Below the pieces are notes generated by a model that saw nothing but the letters and a program-made list of their open reading frames with translations, did not search any database and had not been told where the DNA came from. This document shows positions 32,407 through 45,486 of a DNA stretch of 64,000 bases, one piece after another (positions within the stretch are counted from its first letter, which is position 1; each line of letters begins with the position of its first letter). This DNA comes from Corella eumyota. Taxonomy: Eukaryota; Chordata; Ascidiacea; Phlebobranchia; Corellidae. The position numbers were made by a program, and so were the translations under genes. The DNA lies in assembly GCA_963082875.1 (NCBI GenBank), contig OY720102.1, positions 11,258,990-11,322,989 on the forward strand, read 5' to 3'.

Positions 32407-34414
32407 GCAATGTCAAATTTGATAAATAATGTTAAGTCTGTCCAAACAAAAAACGAAATAATGGGCATGCTTCCCCAGAAACTTTTTGAATTTATTTGCT
32501 GTAAACACGCTATTTTTAGATTTAATAGTTAATTGTTTAAAATAAAGGCCCTTTCACACGGCGTACGCAAAATTTATTTATTATTGTCTATTTCCTATAT
32601 AATTTAAAACGTATTTTGTATATTTCAAATTCTCATTTTAATAGAGCTTGAATTGACACAATAAAAAGCAAAGTAGCATAACAGATTTATTTTATTATAA
32701 GCGTCTATTAAGTTTAAAACTAAAAACTTTGGGGAAATAATGGTGCAAGTTATGTAACAACTGACAATAGATTTCAACGAAAAAATTTATAAACAATTTA
32801 TTAATTTTCTTGTTCATCTTGTCAGCTCTTCTATAAAATAACACGATATATTATTAAGCATTGTAATTAAGACACCTCAGATTATAAAGTTTTTGTTGAT
32901 AATCTATTTAACTTTTCTTTCGAATAAATATTCTTTTACCTCTACATACTTAAATCTCCACCACCCCCCTCCCTCCTCTTTTTCCTAGCCATCCTTTCTC
33001 TTCTCTATACAATCACAACATCACCCCATGTTTATGTTGTTGTCCTACTCTTATTGTTCAAGTGTTTGTGTAATGTACATAAACAGCCTAAGTTTGCAAT
33101 AAAAATAGGCAACCTTACTTTTGTTAGTGTATTCCATCAACACAGTTTTAATATTAAACAGACAGACAGAAAAGTGTATTTAATGACTGTTGCACTTACC
33201 CAATGCTTCTGCAAAATGATGTCGAACTAAGCTATTAGCTGCAAATAACTAAAATATTCCTCGATTACAAAAGTTTAATTAACTTCTTGCATACCAAAAT
33301 ATGCACATCACAAAATGTCAGCGGTTCGATAAAGTTAGTTAGAATTTGCCCTTTTTTAACACTTTGTAGAAACTCTACAGGAAGCAAATAATAAAATTTT
33401 GCGCTTTTGTTGAAAAATATGGTAACTTTAATTTTATTTTTTTTGTTTCATTAATAATTTACTTAATTTTTTGATGTGTTTACATTTAAGTTACTTTTAA
33501 TTACTTGCATTTATTTTCGTTATTTTAAACCCTGCGTCAGAATTACTGTGACAACCATTTAATAGGGCATTCTTTTTTTTAACAAAAAACCATAGCAGCT
33601 TTTTAAAGTCAAATGGTAAATTTATATTTTAAGTGCTATTTTTGCTTTTTTCTTTTAAAAAACACAGCTAAAATAAGTTTTTTTTTAAGATATTAGAAAT
33701 TAAGTTGTCATTAAGGTTGATTGGTATGTAACTTATTTAAAATAAATTCACATAAACTTACTTTAATTTTAATAAAAAAAATATTTGATGTTGATTTAAT
33801 ACGAAATTTTATGTGCTAACAAGCTTTGACTTTCTTTTTTCGATGTCAAAAGTATATCGAATGCTTTTAATTATAACTTGTTTATGAAATTTGCAGTTTA
33901 TATTTAACATTTCTTGTCGCACAAAAATTTATCTGTTTTTTTTCTGGTATTGATTCATATTTTAATCTAGTCATTTACGCTTCATATTAAGTGCATATAC
34001 TTAAATTAAACCTGGCAATTTAGTTTTACTAAACGGACGCCACCAAACAAACATGGATTTGGACTTCAAAGTAAATTTAGTGTTAATTTTTTTTAAATAG
34101 TCGGAATCTCATATTCTTGTACACAACCAATCATTAAGAACAATCAAAATTATTAAATTTGCTACTTGTGCAAAAACATTGCACAGAATATCAAAAAAAA
34201 TAATAAAATTTAGTCGACTTTTTTATATTCGCGAGTTAGAATTTGCATAAGCTGTTAATTACAGTCGGAAGATAAACAATAGCCTAATTTAACATAAACG
34301 TCATGATAGGTTTACAAATCTTCGTGGTGTTTAAAGTTTAACGTATTATTTTAAAGTAATCAGAAAAATTTTTTTTTAAAATAACAACCAACTTCATGAT
34401 AGTAAAATAATATT

Positions 34415-34486
34415 AGGCGTTTCTGGAGATTGAACCCAGGATCTCCTGTTTACGAGACAGAAGCTTTACCACTAAGCTATGAAGCC
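34415..34486 (-). tRNA. tRNA-Thr(CGU)-like, unit 2 (decayed acceptor)
   Basis: Anticodon CGT and T arm kept, but the acceptor reads GGCTTCA against AAACGCC with three mismatches. A further change lies beside the anticodon stem (AAGCTTCTGTCT). Probably a pseudogene. Confidence 0.8.
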
Positions 34487-35139
34487 TTGGTGACTAAATA
34501 AATAAAATACTGATTCGATTCAAAAGTGTTTTTAAACAATTTAAATTTTGTTATTACTAATTATGCAATCCTGTCTGGTAATGTTCAGGCAAGTGGTGGG
34601 CAATATAAGGGAGTTTTGAAAAAAACACAGACCTTTAAGATTTTTTCTGCAATTTAGTCCACCATCTAGCAAAAAAAGTAGTTTATCAACCTTTAAGATT
34701 AATGGAAAAATACAGATTCTTTAACTTCCATTAAATCAATCATCTGATTTTGGATTTATAAAATTATTTTTGTCTTTTAAAGATGTTTAAAAGAAGCTGG
34801 TAATGCACATGTTTACGTTTGTAAAACTGTTTTAATATATTTATATTGAAAAGGGTGATATCCCATACAATTATTTTTTTTTTAAAACGCAATAATTGTG
34901 TCAAAGTAATTTTAAATTCATCATCACAACAAGCAAAAATACTTACAACTAGATTTATTTGATAAATAAAATACGATTTAAAATAATTTCATCATTTTTG
35001 AAATTAATCTCTATTAATAAATAAAGATAATCATAAACATAAATTAATTATGATTATTAACTAAATTATTAAATCAAATTTTATGTATTTAATTATTAGA
35101 TAAATGTTTATCATTATTATTTTCTTTTTAATTTAAAAG

Positions 35140-35819
35140 ATTGCGGTTCGAGTCCACCTAGGGTCAAATATATAATCGCCTTTTTTACAATTTTGCTTTG
35201 CAAATTTGATAGAAATGTCGCAAATCAGTCGTTTCTGTGTCCCAATCATTGGCGCGTTTAGCTCTTTAACCGAAAAGTTGGAGGTTCGACCCCCCCCCCC
35301 CAAGAACGAAACTAGTTTTTTCTCATTTTTATTATTATAATTTTGCTTTGCAAATTTAACAGAAGTGTCGCGAATTAGTCGTATTTGTGTCGCAATAGAT
35401 TGGCGCGTTTTGCTGTTAACCGCAAGGTTGAAGGTTCGGGCCCATTTATGAACAAAATATATAATTACATTTTAATTGTATTAATTTTGCTTTGCAAATT
35501 TAAACAAAGTGGGCGAAATAATTGTCTCTGTCGCGCAATCGGTTAGGGCGTTCAGCTGTTAGGAGAAAGTTTGAAGGTTTAAGTCCACCAAGGGCCAAAT
35601 TTATTTTGTTACATTTTTTTATTATAATTTTGATCTCTAAATTTAGACCAAGTGTGCCAAAAAATGTCGTCTCTATGGCGCAATCACTTGCGAGTTCGTC
35701 TGTTAACCGAAAGGTCGGTTGTTCGAGTCCACCCAAGGTCAATTATATTTTGTTACATTTTTATTATTATAATTTTAATCTTTAGATTCAATTCAACTGT
35801 AGCAATGAATGTCGTCTCT

Positions 35820-35875
<56 letters not shown>

Positions 35876-36030
35876 TACCCAGGGACGATTTTTTGTTTGC
35901 TTCATTTTTATTACTATAATAATGTTTTGCAAATTTCATTAAAATGTCGCGAATCAGTTGTTGTTGTGTTGCAATCGTTGGCGCATTTGGCTATTAACTA
36001 TTAACTTCCATTAAATCAATCATCTGATTT
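35140..36030 (+). repeat. tRNA-Asn tandem array, unit 2 block A
   Basis: Head-to-tail copies every ~140-150 bp. A 3' fragment lies at ~35,143, decayed copies at ~35,236, ~35,383, 35,523 and 35,669, the intact gene at 35,814, and a shortened copy at ~35,963. Copies share A/T-rich leaders (TTTTATTATTATAATTTTG). The copy at ~35,236 carries a long C run where the T arm should end. Confidence 0.85.
35814..35887 (+). tRNA. tRNA-Asn(GUU), unit 2, intact
   Basis: Acceptor GTCTCTG/CAGGGAC, D-arm GGCGCAATCGGTTAGCGC, anticodon arm TTCGG-CTGTTAA-CCGAA (GTT), T-arm with one G-U pair. Matches the highly conserved eukaryotic tRNA-Asn almost throughout. Confidence 0.94.
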
Positions 36031-36414
36031 TGAATTTATAAAATTATTTCCGTTTTTTAAAGATGTTAAAAAAAAGCTGGTGATGCACATGTTAACGTTT
36101 GTAAAACTGTTTTAATATATTTATATTAAAAAGGGTGATATCCCATACAATTATTTTTTTTTAAAGAACGCAATAATTGTGTCAAAGTAATTTGAAAATC
36201 ATTATTACAACAAGCAAAAATACTTACAACTGGATTTATTTGATAAATAAAATACGATTTAAAATCATTTGATCATTTTTAAAATTAATTTCTATTAATA
36301 AATAAAGATAATCATAAACATAAATTAATTAAGATTATCAACTAAATTATTAAATCAAATTTTATGTATTTAATTATTAGATAAATGTTTATCATTATTT
36401 TCTTTTTAATTTAA

Positions 36415-37045
36415 AAGATTGCGGTTCGAGTCCACCCAGGGTCAAATATATAATCGTCTTCTTTTACAATTTTGCTTTGCAAATTTGATAGAAATGTCGC
36501 AAATCAGTCGTTTCTGTGTCGCAATCATTGGCGCGTTTAGCTCTTTAACCGAAAAGTTGGAGGTTCGACCTCCCCCCCCAAGAACGAAACTAGTTTTTTC
36601 TCATTTTTATTATTATAATTTTGCTTTGCAAATTTAACAGAAGTGTCGCGAATTAGTCGTATTTGTGTCGCAATAGATTGGCGCGTTTTGCTCTTAACCG
36701 CAAGGTTGAAGGTTCGGGCCCATTCATGAACGAAATATATAATTACATTTTTATTGTATTAATTTTGCTTTGCAAATTTAAACAAAGTGGGCGAAATAAT
36801 CATCTCTGTCGCGCAATCGGTTAGGGCGTTCAGCTGTTAGGAGAAAGTTTGAAGGTTTAAGTCCACCAAGGGTCAATTTTATTTTGTTAAACATTTCTAT
36901 TATTATAATTTTGATCTTGCTTCATTTTTATTACCATAATAATGTTTTGCAAATTTAATAAAAATGTCGCGAATCAGTTGTTGTTGTGTTGCAATGGTTG
37001 GCGCATTTGTGTATTAACCGAAATGTCAACCCAGAGATAAAAATA
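36415..37045 (+). repeat. tRNA-Asn-derived array, unit 2 block B (all decayed)
   Basis: Second copy of the Asn array. It holds a 3' fragment at ~36,419, decayed copies at ~36,515, ~36,660 and ~36,800, and a shortened one at ~36,980. The intact copy of block A is missing. Confidence 0.75.
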
Positions 37046-37627
37046 GTTTTCTTTAGATTTAAAATATTTCCTTTGCAAATTTGTTTGAAACTCTTTTCAC
37101 ATGGAACCTCTAACTTCGTTTTTCTGGAATTAAACCATTATTTTAACGATTCATTTTAGTTTTTTATTAAAGGCAAATGTTTGTTTTAAAGACAAAGGGC
37201 AATTTCGTTCTATTGAACAGAAGCCACTCAATAAACATGGATTTAGACATTATTTAATTTAGCGTTTAATTTTGAAAGAAATTAGACAGAATTTTATATT
37301 CTTGTAAACAACCGACAACTAAGGGCAGTTATTAATCAATAAATTTACTACACTCCATTTTTAACAAAACTTATCTTGGGGACAATATTAAACATCGGTG
37401 GTAAAGTTTATGCTTGTCAAGCTTGGGATTTCTGGTTTTCACCCAGACGGTCCGGCGATTTCCGGTGTAGAAATAGTTTTTTTATTTTCGACGTGCGTTT
37501 TAATGTTATGATGCATAGATCGTTCAATTTGGGAGTTTTCAACAAGAATTTAAATATTAAAATACTTTACTTTATTTTAAATACATTTGTTTGTAACGAC
37601 ATGACTGATACATCGACTTTCTTTAAA

Positions 37628-37699
37628 GGCATTATGACATAGTGTTAAAGCGCCAGTCTAGTAAAAAGAAGGTCCTGGGGTCGATCCCCATTAGCGCCT
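37628..37699 (+). tRNA. tRNA-Thr(AGU)-like, unit 2 (probable pseudogene)
   Basis: GGCATTA/TAGCGCC acceptor with one mismatch, D-arm CATAGTGTTAAAGC, anticodon loop CTAGTAA (AGT). The anticodon stem (CCAGT/AAAGA) is mostly unpaired. T-arm TGGGGTCGATCCCCA is well paired. It resembles tRNA-Thr. Confidence 0.65.
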
Positions 37700-37852
37700 A
37701 ATCATTTACCGCACGATCAGTAAAAGTTTTATTATGAAGGTACTGTCCAACGATATCCACTGAACAACGTTACTTATTTTTTGTGGATAAACTCTTTGTT
37801 CCCTTTAAGGCAGCTAGCGTAATTTTAGTTAAAAAATTAGTAAAAAAAAATC

Positions 37853-38636
37853 CGTTGTCGACAGGATTCGAACCTTCGCGGGCAAAGCGCAAAAGATTTC
37901 AAGTCGATTGCCTTAACGACTCGGCCACGCCAACTCGTAGGTTGGATTCTCGGAGCAGCCAGCGTGATTTAATCAAATTATTTAAAGTTGTATTAAAACA
38001 TAAAATAAAGCGTTGTCGGCATGAGTCGAACCTGCGCGGGCAGAGCCTTAAAAAACACAAACCTATAGCTCCACCAATCGGCCACGACAACTCTAATGTT
38101 CCATTCTAGAAGCACCTCGCGTGATTTTAATTAGTTAATTAAATTTGTATTTAAAATAAAATAATGCGTTGTCGGCAGGATTCGAACCTGACAACTGTTA
38201 TGTTGGATTCACGGAGCAGCTAGCGTGATTTAAATTAATTTTATAACAAAACTGAAATAAAAATGCGTTATCGGCTGGACTCGAACCTTCGCGGGCAGAG
38301 CCTAAAAGAAATCAAGTCTAAAATAAGTTTTTTTCCCCGAGCAGCTAGCGCGATTTTAATTAATTATTTAAATTTGAACTAAGACTAAATAAAAAAATTC
38401 GTTGTCGGCAGGATTCGAATATGTGCGGACAGCGCCTAAAAGATTGTAAGTCTATGGCCTCGGCCACGACAACTTTTTTGTTTACTTTTCAAGGCAACTT
38501 TAATTTCTAAAATTGTATTTATTTAATTTTTAATTAAAAAATGCAAAAAAAATGCGTTTTCGGCAGGATTCGAACTTGTGCCTGCAGAGCTGAATAGTTT
38601 CCTTTTTTATAGCCTTAACCAATCGGTCACGACAAC
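37853..38636 (-). repeat. tRNA-Ser(UGA)-derived array, unit 2
   Basis: Six copies at ~110-160-bp spacing: 37,853-37,934; 38,011-38,091; a 29-bp stub at 38,167-38,195; 38,266-~38,330; 38,400-38,473; 38,555-38,636. The first is closest to a tRNA-Ser: TGGCCGAGTCGTTAAGGC, loop CTTGAAA, variable arm, TTCGAATCC. Even so it has one acceptor and two anticodon-stem mismatches. The second has a perfect acceptor (GTTGTCG/CGACAAC) but a ruined anticodon arm. Confidence 0.8.
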
Positions 38637-38873
38637 TCTTGCTTTTCCTTCTTGAGGCAGCTAGCGTGATTTTATTCAATTATTTAAATGCTCATCCCAT
38701 GGCATTGTAATTTTTTCATGGTTTTGGGGTTTTAATTATTTTTATTGGTTAAGTGTAGATTTTGGTCCCAATAAGCTAGGTATTTACAGTAATATGTGTA
38801 GATATGCTAAGTGCAGTTTCTTTACAGTTATAATTGCTGTTATTCTTTTGACCGTTTCTAACAACCAACTTTG

Positions 38874-38919
38874 TTCCTATTTGAATAAGGTATATATGCT
38901 ATTTGTATAATTTTTAAAA
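38874..38919 (+). ncRNA. Candidate SL RNA gene, unit 3
   Basis: Identical leader, donor and Sm-like site to unit 2. Confidence 0.7.
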
Positions 38920-39700
38920 ACAGAATTTTATAAAATTTTGCTGAACAAATTGTCAAATTTTAATCAAACGAATGTTAAATTTTAACATTTTTTATCGAAT
39001 TTTAATCAAACCAATCTTATTTGTGGACTAACAATTAATAAAGTTAAAAGAAAAAAGGCATATTGTTCGTATTTTTAATTTTTTAAACGTAAGCCGATAG
39101 ATATTCTTTATTACAACTCAAGTTGTAGGATCACGTCTGTAAAACTACATATATGTTTAATAAATAAGCAAAAGTGATAAAAATTCGAATTGCTGGTTGT
39201 GGGTAAATGGCCAGCTGCAAATATTTGTTGCAACTTTTACGTTAATTTACTTTTGTTAATAAAGTGATTTAAAATAATTTTTGTCGCAATTACAAAAATA
39301 ATTATGGTTACTAAATTAAAGACTGTTATTGCATTTCATTAAAGAAAAGAATAACTTGCCCATTTAAAATTTATTTTATTGCTGTAACAGGTTTTGCAAT
39401 ATAATAACAGTTTTATATATCTAATCGTGTTATTTAAATAAAATGCATGTTAAAGGCAATACAAAATGACATTTCCTACTTTAAAATGAACCACCCCAAA
39501 AAAGTTTAGAATACCCGAGGAAATAGTAGGACGCAAAGTACGCACAAAGTTCGCTACGCAAACACCTTGTTTAAACCAACCAAAAAAAATTGACTTAAAA
39601 TCAAAGTTTCGAAAGACAATAAGGCATAAGGCTGCCAATCACAATTGGTGGCTTACTTAAGATTTATGTTTATTAGCATCTTAACAAGGCTTTCGCACTT

Positions 39701-39783
39701 ACTGGGTTGGCCGAGTGGTTAAGGCGTTGGACTTAAGTTCCAATGGACGAATGTCCGCGTGGGTTCGAACCCCACACCCAGTA
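39701..39783 (+). tRNA. tRNA-Leu(UAA), unit 3
   Basis: Fully paired: acceptor ACTGGGT/ACCCAGT, anticodon TAA, variable arm GGAC-GAAT-GTCC, box B GGTTCGAACCC. Confidence 0.95.
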
Positions 39784-41070
39784 ATTTCATTTTAACTTGA
39801 TTTATTTTAAAAAAAATGACATTTGGTTCAAAACCGTTTAAACCTTTTTTTTATAAAAAAAACTTACACAGTAAATTAAAATATAACCTTTATAATAACT
39901 AGACTAAATTTCAGCAAACAAACACGCATCGATGTCGTATAATATAATCAAACTAAATTTAAAAGCAAAATATTTATCTTATTTTTTATTAATCAAGCAA
40001 ATATTTAAGCATAATTGACAATAAAATACCTATGTTTATACCCAAAGTAAAAATCATGAACCTTTACCACTTTAAGTAAAATGTTTTTGATATTTTGAGC
40101 ATTTGCTTGAACAAATAAACGCTGTAAAAGACTCTTGTAGGGAGTGAGGTCAAGAAAATTTTAATCCTAAAAAGTATCGACTGAAACTGTGCTCCTTGGT
40201 CTGGTGACAATGTTGACGGTAATAAATCTTGCTAGTAAGCATTTGCAAGTTTTATTGCAAAGCGTTGCAAAACCGATTAACGCTACCACTATTCAGACTT
40301 TGCAATATAAGGATGTTTTATCTAGGCACCTCCTTGTTTGTTATCACAAAACCAATCACTTACCGAATTGGAAAATTGGCTTCTTATGTTCTATCGGAGA
40401 ATATCCCTAGTTAAAAATTATTTTCAGAAAAAAAATACTTACATTTTGTGTATGAAAATTAAATTTGTTGTTTAAAAACTACATCTTGACTTATTCAGCT
40501 TCTCATTTTTTAAGTTTTTTTACAATTAAACAACAACTAGAAATATAAGACGTCTTATAATACACATGGCTTTGTTTCGCTGCGATGCAATTTTATCGTT
40601 ATTAATCGTGTTTTTAAAAAACAAAGCAAACTTATTAACCCAACGAGTATGTTTTACGATTTTGTACAGTATGCAATAAAACCGCTTCAAATAGCGTATA
40701 AAAAAATTATATGTAATTTTTTTATTACATACATTTCCTACTCTTTATTGCCACTTTTTTATTATTCACGAAGCCCAATCACTACTTTAACCTAATCCAA
40801 TTGTTTATTTTTGTTTTATTAATTGTAAAATGATTTAAAAAAAATTAGGCAAGGGTCACCCTTTCCTATGCAAAAAGGTACAAATTTTTTGCCCTTTTAT
40901 TCAACGTCACAATGCCATTGTGAAATGAAACCGACTTTATCAATTACATCGTGTGATTCAATTAGCAACCGTAACTCTGTGTGTGATGAAAAGTGAACAA
41001 ATAAATATGTCTTAAGCATAAATAAGTATTTCACGTACTTAAAGTAGGAAAAATTTTGCTAAATAAAATA

Positions 41071-41143
41071 CGAGCGCGCCAGGACTCGAACCTGGAATCT
41101 TCTGCTCCGTAGGCAGACGCGTTATCCATTGCGCCACGCACCC
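41071..41143 (-). tRNA. tRNA-Arg(ACG), unit 3
   Basis: Complete cloverleaf: GGGTGCG/CGCGCTC acceptor, D-arm GGCGCAATGGATAACGC, anticodon ACG, perfect T arm. Confidence 0.94.
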
Positions 41144-43177
41144 GCACTGTCAAATTTGATAAATAATGTTTTGTTAATTAAAACTTTAAAAATGTTAAGT
41201 CTGTCCAAACAAAAAACAAAATAATGGGCATGCTTCCCCAGAAACTTTTTGAATTTATTTGCTGTAAACACGCTATTTTTAGATTTAATAGTTAATTGTT
41301 TAAAATAAAGGCCCTTTCACACGGCGTACGCAAAATTTATTTATTATTGTCTATTTCCTATATAATTTAAAACGTATTTTGTATATTTCAAATTCTCATT
41401 TTAATAGAGCTTGAATTGACACAATAAAAAGCAAAGTAGCATAACAGATTTATTTTATTATAAGCGTCTATTAAGTTTAAAACTAAAAACTTTGGGGAAA
41501 TAATGGTGCAAGTTATGTAACAACTGACAATAGATTTCAACGAAAAAATTTATAAACAATTTATTAATTTTCTTGTTCATCTTGTCAGCTCTTCTATAAA
41601 ATAACACGATATATTATTAAGCAATGTAATTAAGACACCTCAGATTATAAAGTTTTTGTTGATAATCTATTTAACTTTTCTTTCGAATAAATATTCTTTT
41701 ACCTCTACATACTTAAATCTCCACCACCCCCCTCCCTCCTCCTTTTCCTAGCCATCCTTTCTCTTCTCTATACAATCACAACATCACCCCATGTTTATGT
41801 TGTTGTCCTACTCTTATTGTTCAAGTGTTTGTGTAATGTACATAAATAGCCTAAGTTTGCAATAAAAATAGGCAACCTTACTTTTGTTAGTGTATTCCAT
41901 CAACACAGTTTTAATATTAAACAGACAGACAGAAAAGTGTATTTAATGACTGTTGCACTTACCAAATGCTTCTGCAAAATGATGTCGAACTAAGCTATTA
42001 GCTGCAAATAACTAAAATATTCCTCGATTACAAAAGTTTAATTAACTTCTTGCATACCAAAATATGCACATCACAAAATGTCAGCGGTTCGATAAAGTTA
42101 GTTAGAATTCGCCCTTTTTTAACACTTTGTAGAAACTCTACAGGAAGCAAATAATAAAATTTTGCGCTTTTGTTGAAAAATATGGTAACTTTAATTTTAT
42201 TTTTTTTGTTTCATTAATAATTTACTTAATTTTTTGATGTGTTTACATTTAAGTTACTTTTAATTACTTGCATTTATTTTCGTTATTTTAAACCCTGCGT
42301 CAGAATTACTGTGACAACCATTTAATAGGGCATTCTTTTTTTTAACAAAAAACCATAGCAGCTTTTTAAAGTCAAATGGTAAATTTATATTTTAAGTGCT
42401 ATTTTTGCTTTTTTCTTTTAAAAAACACAGCTAAAATAAGTTTTTTTTAAGATATTAGAAATTAAGTTGTCATTAAGGTTGATTGGTATGTAACTTATTT
42501 AAAATAAATTCACATAAACTTACTTTAATTTTAATAAAAAAAATATTTGATGTTGATTTAATACGAAATTTTATGTGCTGACAAGCTTTGACTTTCTTTT
42601 TTCGATGTCAAAAGTATATCGAATGCTTTTAATTATAACTTGTTTATGAAATTTGCAGTTTATATTTAACATTTCTTGTCGCACAAAAATTTATCTGTTT
42701 TTTTTCTGGTATTGATTCATATTTTAATCTAGTCATTTACGCTTCATATTAAGTGCATATACTTAAATTAAACCCGGCAATTTAGTTTTACTAAACGGAC
42801 GCCACCAAACAAACATGGATTTGGACTTCAAAGTAAATTTAGTGTTAATTTTTTTTAAATAGTCGGAATCCCATATTCTTGTACACAACCAATCATTAAG
42901 AACAATCAAAATTATTAAATTTGCTACTTGTGCAAAAACATTGCACAAAATATCAAAAAAAATAATAAAATTTAGTCGACTTTTTTTATATTCGCGAGTT
43001 AGAATTTGCATAAGCTGTTAATTACAGTCGGAAGATAAACAATAGCCTAATTTAACATAAACGTCATGATAGGTTTACAAATCTTCGTGGTGTTTAAAGT
43101 TTAACGTATTATTTTAAAGTAATCGGAAGATTTTTTTTTAAAAATAACAACCAACTTCATGATAGTAAAATAACATT

Positions 43178-43249
43178 AGGCGTTTCTGGAGATTGAACCC
43201 AGGATCTCCTGTTTACGAGACAGACGCTTTACCACTAAGCTATGAAGCC
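43178..43249 (-). tRNA. tRNA-Thr(CGU)-like, unit 3 (decayed acceptor)
   Basis: Anticodon arm intact (CTGTCTCGTAAACAGG), but the same three acceptor mismatches as unit 2. Likely non-functional or dependent on editing. Confidence 0.8.
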
Positions 43250-43899
43250 TTGGTGACTAAATAAATAAAATACTGATTCGATTCAAAAGTTTTTTTAAAC
43301 AAGTTAAAATTTGTTATTACTAATTATGCAATCCTGTCTGGTAATGTTCAGGCAAGTGGTGGGCAATATAAGGGAGTTTTGAAAAAAACACAGACCTTTA
43401 AGATTTTTTCTGCAATTTAGTCCACCATCTAGCAAAAAAAGTAGTTTATCAACCTTTAAGATTAATGGAAAAATACAGATTCTTTAACTTCCATTAAATC
43501 AATCATCTGATTTTGGATTTATAAAATTATTTTTGTCTTTTAAAGATGTTTAAAAGAAGCTGGTAATGCACATGTTTACGTTTGTAAAACTGTTTTAATA
43601 TATTTATATTGAAAAGGGTGATATCCCATACAATTATTTTTTTTTTAAAACGCAATAATTGTGTCAAAGTAATTTTAAATTCATCATCACAACAAGCAAA
43701 AATACTTACAACTAGATTTATTTGATAAATAAAATACGATTTAAAATAATTTCATCATTTTTGAAATTAATCTCTATTAATAAATAAAGATAATCATAAA
43801 CATAAATTAATTATGATTATCAACTAAATTATTAAATCAAATTTTATGTATTTAATTATTAGATAAATGTTTATCATTATTATTTTCTTTTTAATTTAA

Positions 43900-44597
43900 A
43901 AGATTGCGGTTCGAGTCCACCTAGGGTCAAATATATAATCGCCTTTTTTACAATTTTGCTTTGCAAATTTGATAGAAATGTCGCAAATCAGTCGTTTCTG
44001 TGTCAAATCAGTCGTTTCTGAATCATTGGCGCGTTTAGCTCTTTAACCGAAAAGTTGGAGGTTCGACCCCCCCCCCCCAAGAACGAAACTAGTTTTTTCT
44101 CATTTTTATTATTATAATTTTGCTTTGCAAATTTAATAGAAGTGTCGCGAATTAGTCGTATTTGTGTCGCAATAGATTGGCGCGTTTTGCTCTTAACCGC
44201 AAGGTTGAAGGTTCGGGCCCATTTATGAACGAAATATATAATTACATTTTAATTGTATTAATTTTGCTTTGCAAATTTAAACAAAGTGGGCGAAATAATT
44301 GTCTCTGTCGCGCAATCGGTTAGGGCGTTCAGCTGTTAGGAGAAAGTTTGAAGGTTTAAGTCCACCAAGGGCCAAATTTATTTTGTTACATTTTTTTATT
44401 ATAATTTTGATCTCTAAATTTAGACCAAGTGTGCCAAAAAATGTCGTCTCTATGGCGCAATCAGTTAGCGAGTTCGTCTGTTAACCGAAAGGTCGGTTGT
44501 TCGAGTCCACCCAAGGTCAAATATATTTTGTTACATTTTTATTATTATAATTTTAATCTTTAGATTCAATTCAACTGTAGCAATGATTGTCGTCTCT

Positions 44598-44658
<61 letters not shown>

Positions 44659-44775
44659 AGTGACGATTTTTTGTTTGCTTCATTTTTATTACTATAATAA
44701 TGTTTTGCAAATTTCATAAAAATGTCGCGAATCAGTTGTTGTTGTGTTGCAATCGTTGGCGCAATTGGCTATTAA
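43900..44775 (+). repeat. tRNA-Asn tandem array, unit 3
   Basis: Same layout as unit 2 block A. The first decayed copy has an extra short duplication (AATCAGTCGTTTCTG repeated at ~43,986-44,020). Confidence 0.85.
44592..44665 (+). tRNA. tRNA-Asn(GUU), unit 3 (one acceptor mismatch)
   Basis: As the unit 2 gene, but the 3' acceptor strand is CAGTGAC, which gives one T-T mismatch. The T arm is perfectly paired. Probably still foldable. Confidence 0.88.
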
Positions 44776-45486
44776 CTATTAACTTCCATTAAATCAATCA
44801 TCTGATTTTGAATTTATAAAATTATTTCCGTTTTTTAAAGATGTTAAAAAAAAGCTGGTGATGCACATGTTAACGTTTGTAAAACTGTTTTAATATATTT
44901 ATATTAAAAAGGGTGATATCCCATACAATTATTTTTTTTTAAAGAACGCAATAATTGTGTCAAAGTAATTTGAAAATCGTTATTACAACAAGCAAAAATA
45001 CTTACAACTGGATTTATTTGATAAATAAAATACGATTTAAAATCATTTGATCATTTTTAAAATTAATTTCTATTAATAAATAAAGATAATCATAAACATA
45101 AATTAATTAAGATTATCAACTAAATTATTAAATCAAATTTTATGTATTTAATTATTAGATAAATGTTTATCATTATTTTTTTTTTAATTTAAAAGATTGC
45201 GGTTCGAGTCCACCCAGGGTCAAATATATAATCGTCTTCTTTTACAATTTTGCTTTGCAAATTTGATAGAAATGTCGCAAATCAGTCGTTTCTGTGTCGC
45301 AATCATTGGCGCGTTTAGCTCTTTAACCGAAAAGTTGGAGGTTCGCACGATCAGTAAAAGTTTTATTATGAAGGTACTGTCCAACGATATCCACTGAACA
45401 ACGTTACTTATTTTTTGTGGATAAACTCTTTGTTCCCTTTAAGGCAGCTAGCGTAATTTTAGTTAAAAAATTAGTAAAAAAAAATC

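Larger units (their letters stand above)
30078..38816. repeat. SL-tRNA tandem unit 2 (8.74 kb, longest)
   Basis: Appears to be the fullest version. An internal ~1.28-kb duplication (block A from 34,725, block B from 36,001) contains the tRNA-Asn-derived copies. A tRNA-Thr(AGU)-like copy and the full Ser array follow. Units 3-5 can be derived from this layout by deletions. Its tRNA-Leu is damaged. Confidence 0.9.

Noticed and set aside
37376-37642. 88-residue open frame in units 2 and 5
   Set aside because: It is present only where the unit was duplicated, overlaps the tRNA-Thr(AGU)-like copy and resembles no known domain.
37783-38109. 108-residue open frame repeated in units 2-5
   Set aside because: It is antisense to the tRNA-Ser-derived copies. 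It recurs only because the unit is tandemly repeated, and it has no protein-like features.
39450-39638. 62-residue minus-strand frame upstream of tRNA-Leu in units 2-6
   Set aside because: Same reasoning. The corresponding unit 1 sequence does not keep the frame.
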